A DNA stretch of 64,000 nt from Batrachochytrium dendrobatidis JAM81 (Eukaryota; Chytridiomycota; Chytridiomycetes; Rhizophydiales): positions 628,291 through 692,290 of the forward strand of contig NW_006281112.1 of assembly GCF_000203795.2 (NCBI RefSeq), read 5' to 3'. How positions within the stretch are numbered: the first letter of the stretch is position 1; every line of letters starts with the position of its first letter. The position numbers were made by a program, and so were the translations under genes. The notes beneath the pieces were generated by a model. It made no database searches. It was given only the letters and a program-made list of their open reading frames with translations, and was not told the DNA's origin. Positions 63,739-64,000 of this stretch are shown here, in pieces.

Positions 63739-64000
63739 AGAAATGAGTATAAACCAAAACTGGAATGAGTTGACACTCGGCTATTAATTGGTCATCAATA
63801 TTGTTGTGATATTCCATGCTTGTTAAAATAGCAAGTGATTGGCATGATTCAACGTACAAGTAGTGTATAATGAATATCGGATGATACCGGTTTACTTGAA
63901 CAAGAGTGCTAAATCCGTTGGAATAAATGTAATTTAGTCGTCTATTTCTGTACTACATTTTACATCCTCATTGTTATGTTGAAGCAATCAGACATTGACC

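Noticed and set aside
1..64000. CRISPR array, operon or bacterial insertion
   Set aside because: Spliceosomal introns, fungal gene families and absence of spaced direct repeats exclude a prokaryotic reading; no evenly spaced repeat array was seen.

Overview
The window is from a low-GC, intron-rich fungal nuclear genome. Most genes carry several short GT-AG introns. The gene set fits a zoosporic chytrid of the Batrachochytrium type: a fungalysin (M36) metalloprotease, a diverged pepsin-like protein and lineage-specific secreted proteins lie beside ordinary fungal housekeeping genes. The genus is an inference from gene content; the species cannot be told from the sequence.

Left and centre (about 0.4-43.7 kb) is a dense conserved block with genes on both strands. 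In order: a small membrane protein; a mitochondrial carrier with a C-terminal EF-hand pair; the GPN-loop GTPase GPN1; a tiny secreted prepropeptide; the STRIPAK subunit FAR11; a PKA catalytic subunit; a BCK1-type MAPKKK; a Dabb protein; a GH5-like glycosidase; a single-pass SH3 membrane protein; the Cdc42 exchange factor CDC24; a broken hAT transposon; an ABCC transporter; a truncated epsin-like 3' end abutting a deleted hAT copy; CWF19L1; WDR83; and a CorA magnesium transporter. FAR11, PKA, MAPKKK, SH3 protein and CDC24 all belong to polarity, cell-wall or mating signalling in other fungi and sit within about 22 kb.

Right (about 43.8-64 kb) is a sparse, repeat-rich compartment of secreted proteins. 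Two almost identical secreted 5'-nucleotidase genes form a large inverted duplication (arms 44740-47565 and 48670-51498), with a 0.58-kb repeat present three times. Then come a basic secreted protein, an M36 protease gene with an internal stop, two secreted genes inside duplicated 1.8-kb blocks, a secreted protein with internal repeats, and an aspartyl-protease-like protein that lacks both catalytic motifs. Most of these genes have a clear TATA box 50-90 bases before the start codon.

The most notable observations are: the block duplication in which promoter, signal peptide and intergenic DNA are conserved while the mature protein is replaced; the predicted pseudoprotease; the C-terminal EF-hand carrier; the inverted duplication with a microhomology-like junction; and the hAT pair that shows both a frameshift and an internal-deletion derivative. 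Exon structures were worked out by hand from splice signals and reading-phase consistency; where a junction is uncertain this is stated.
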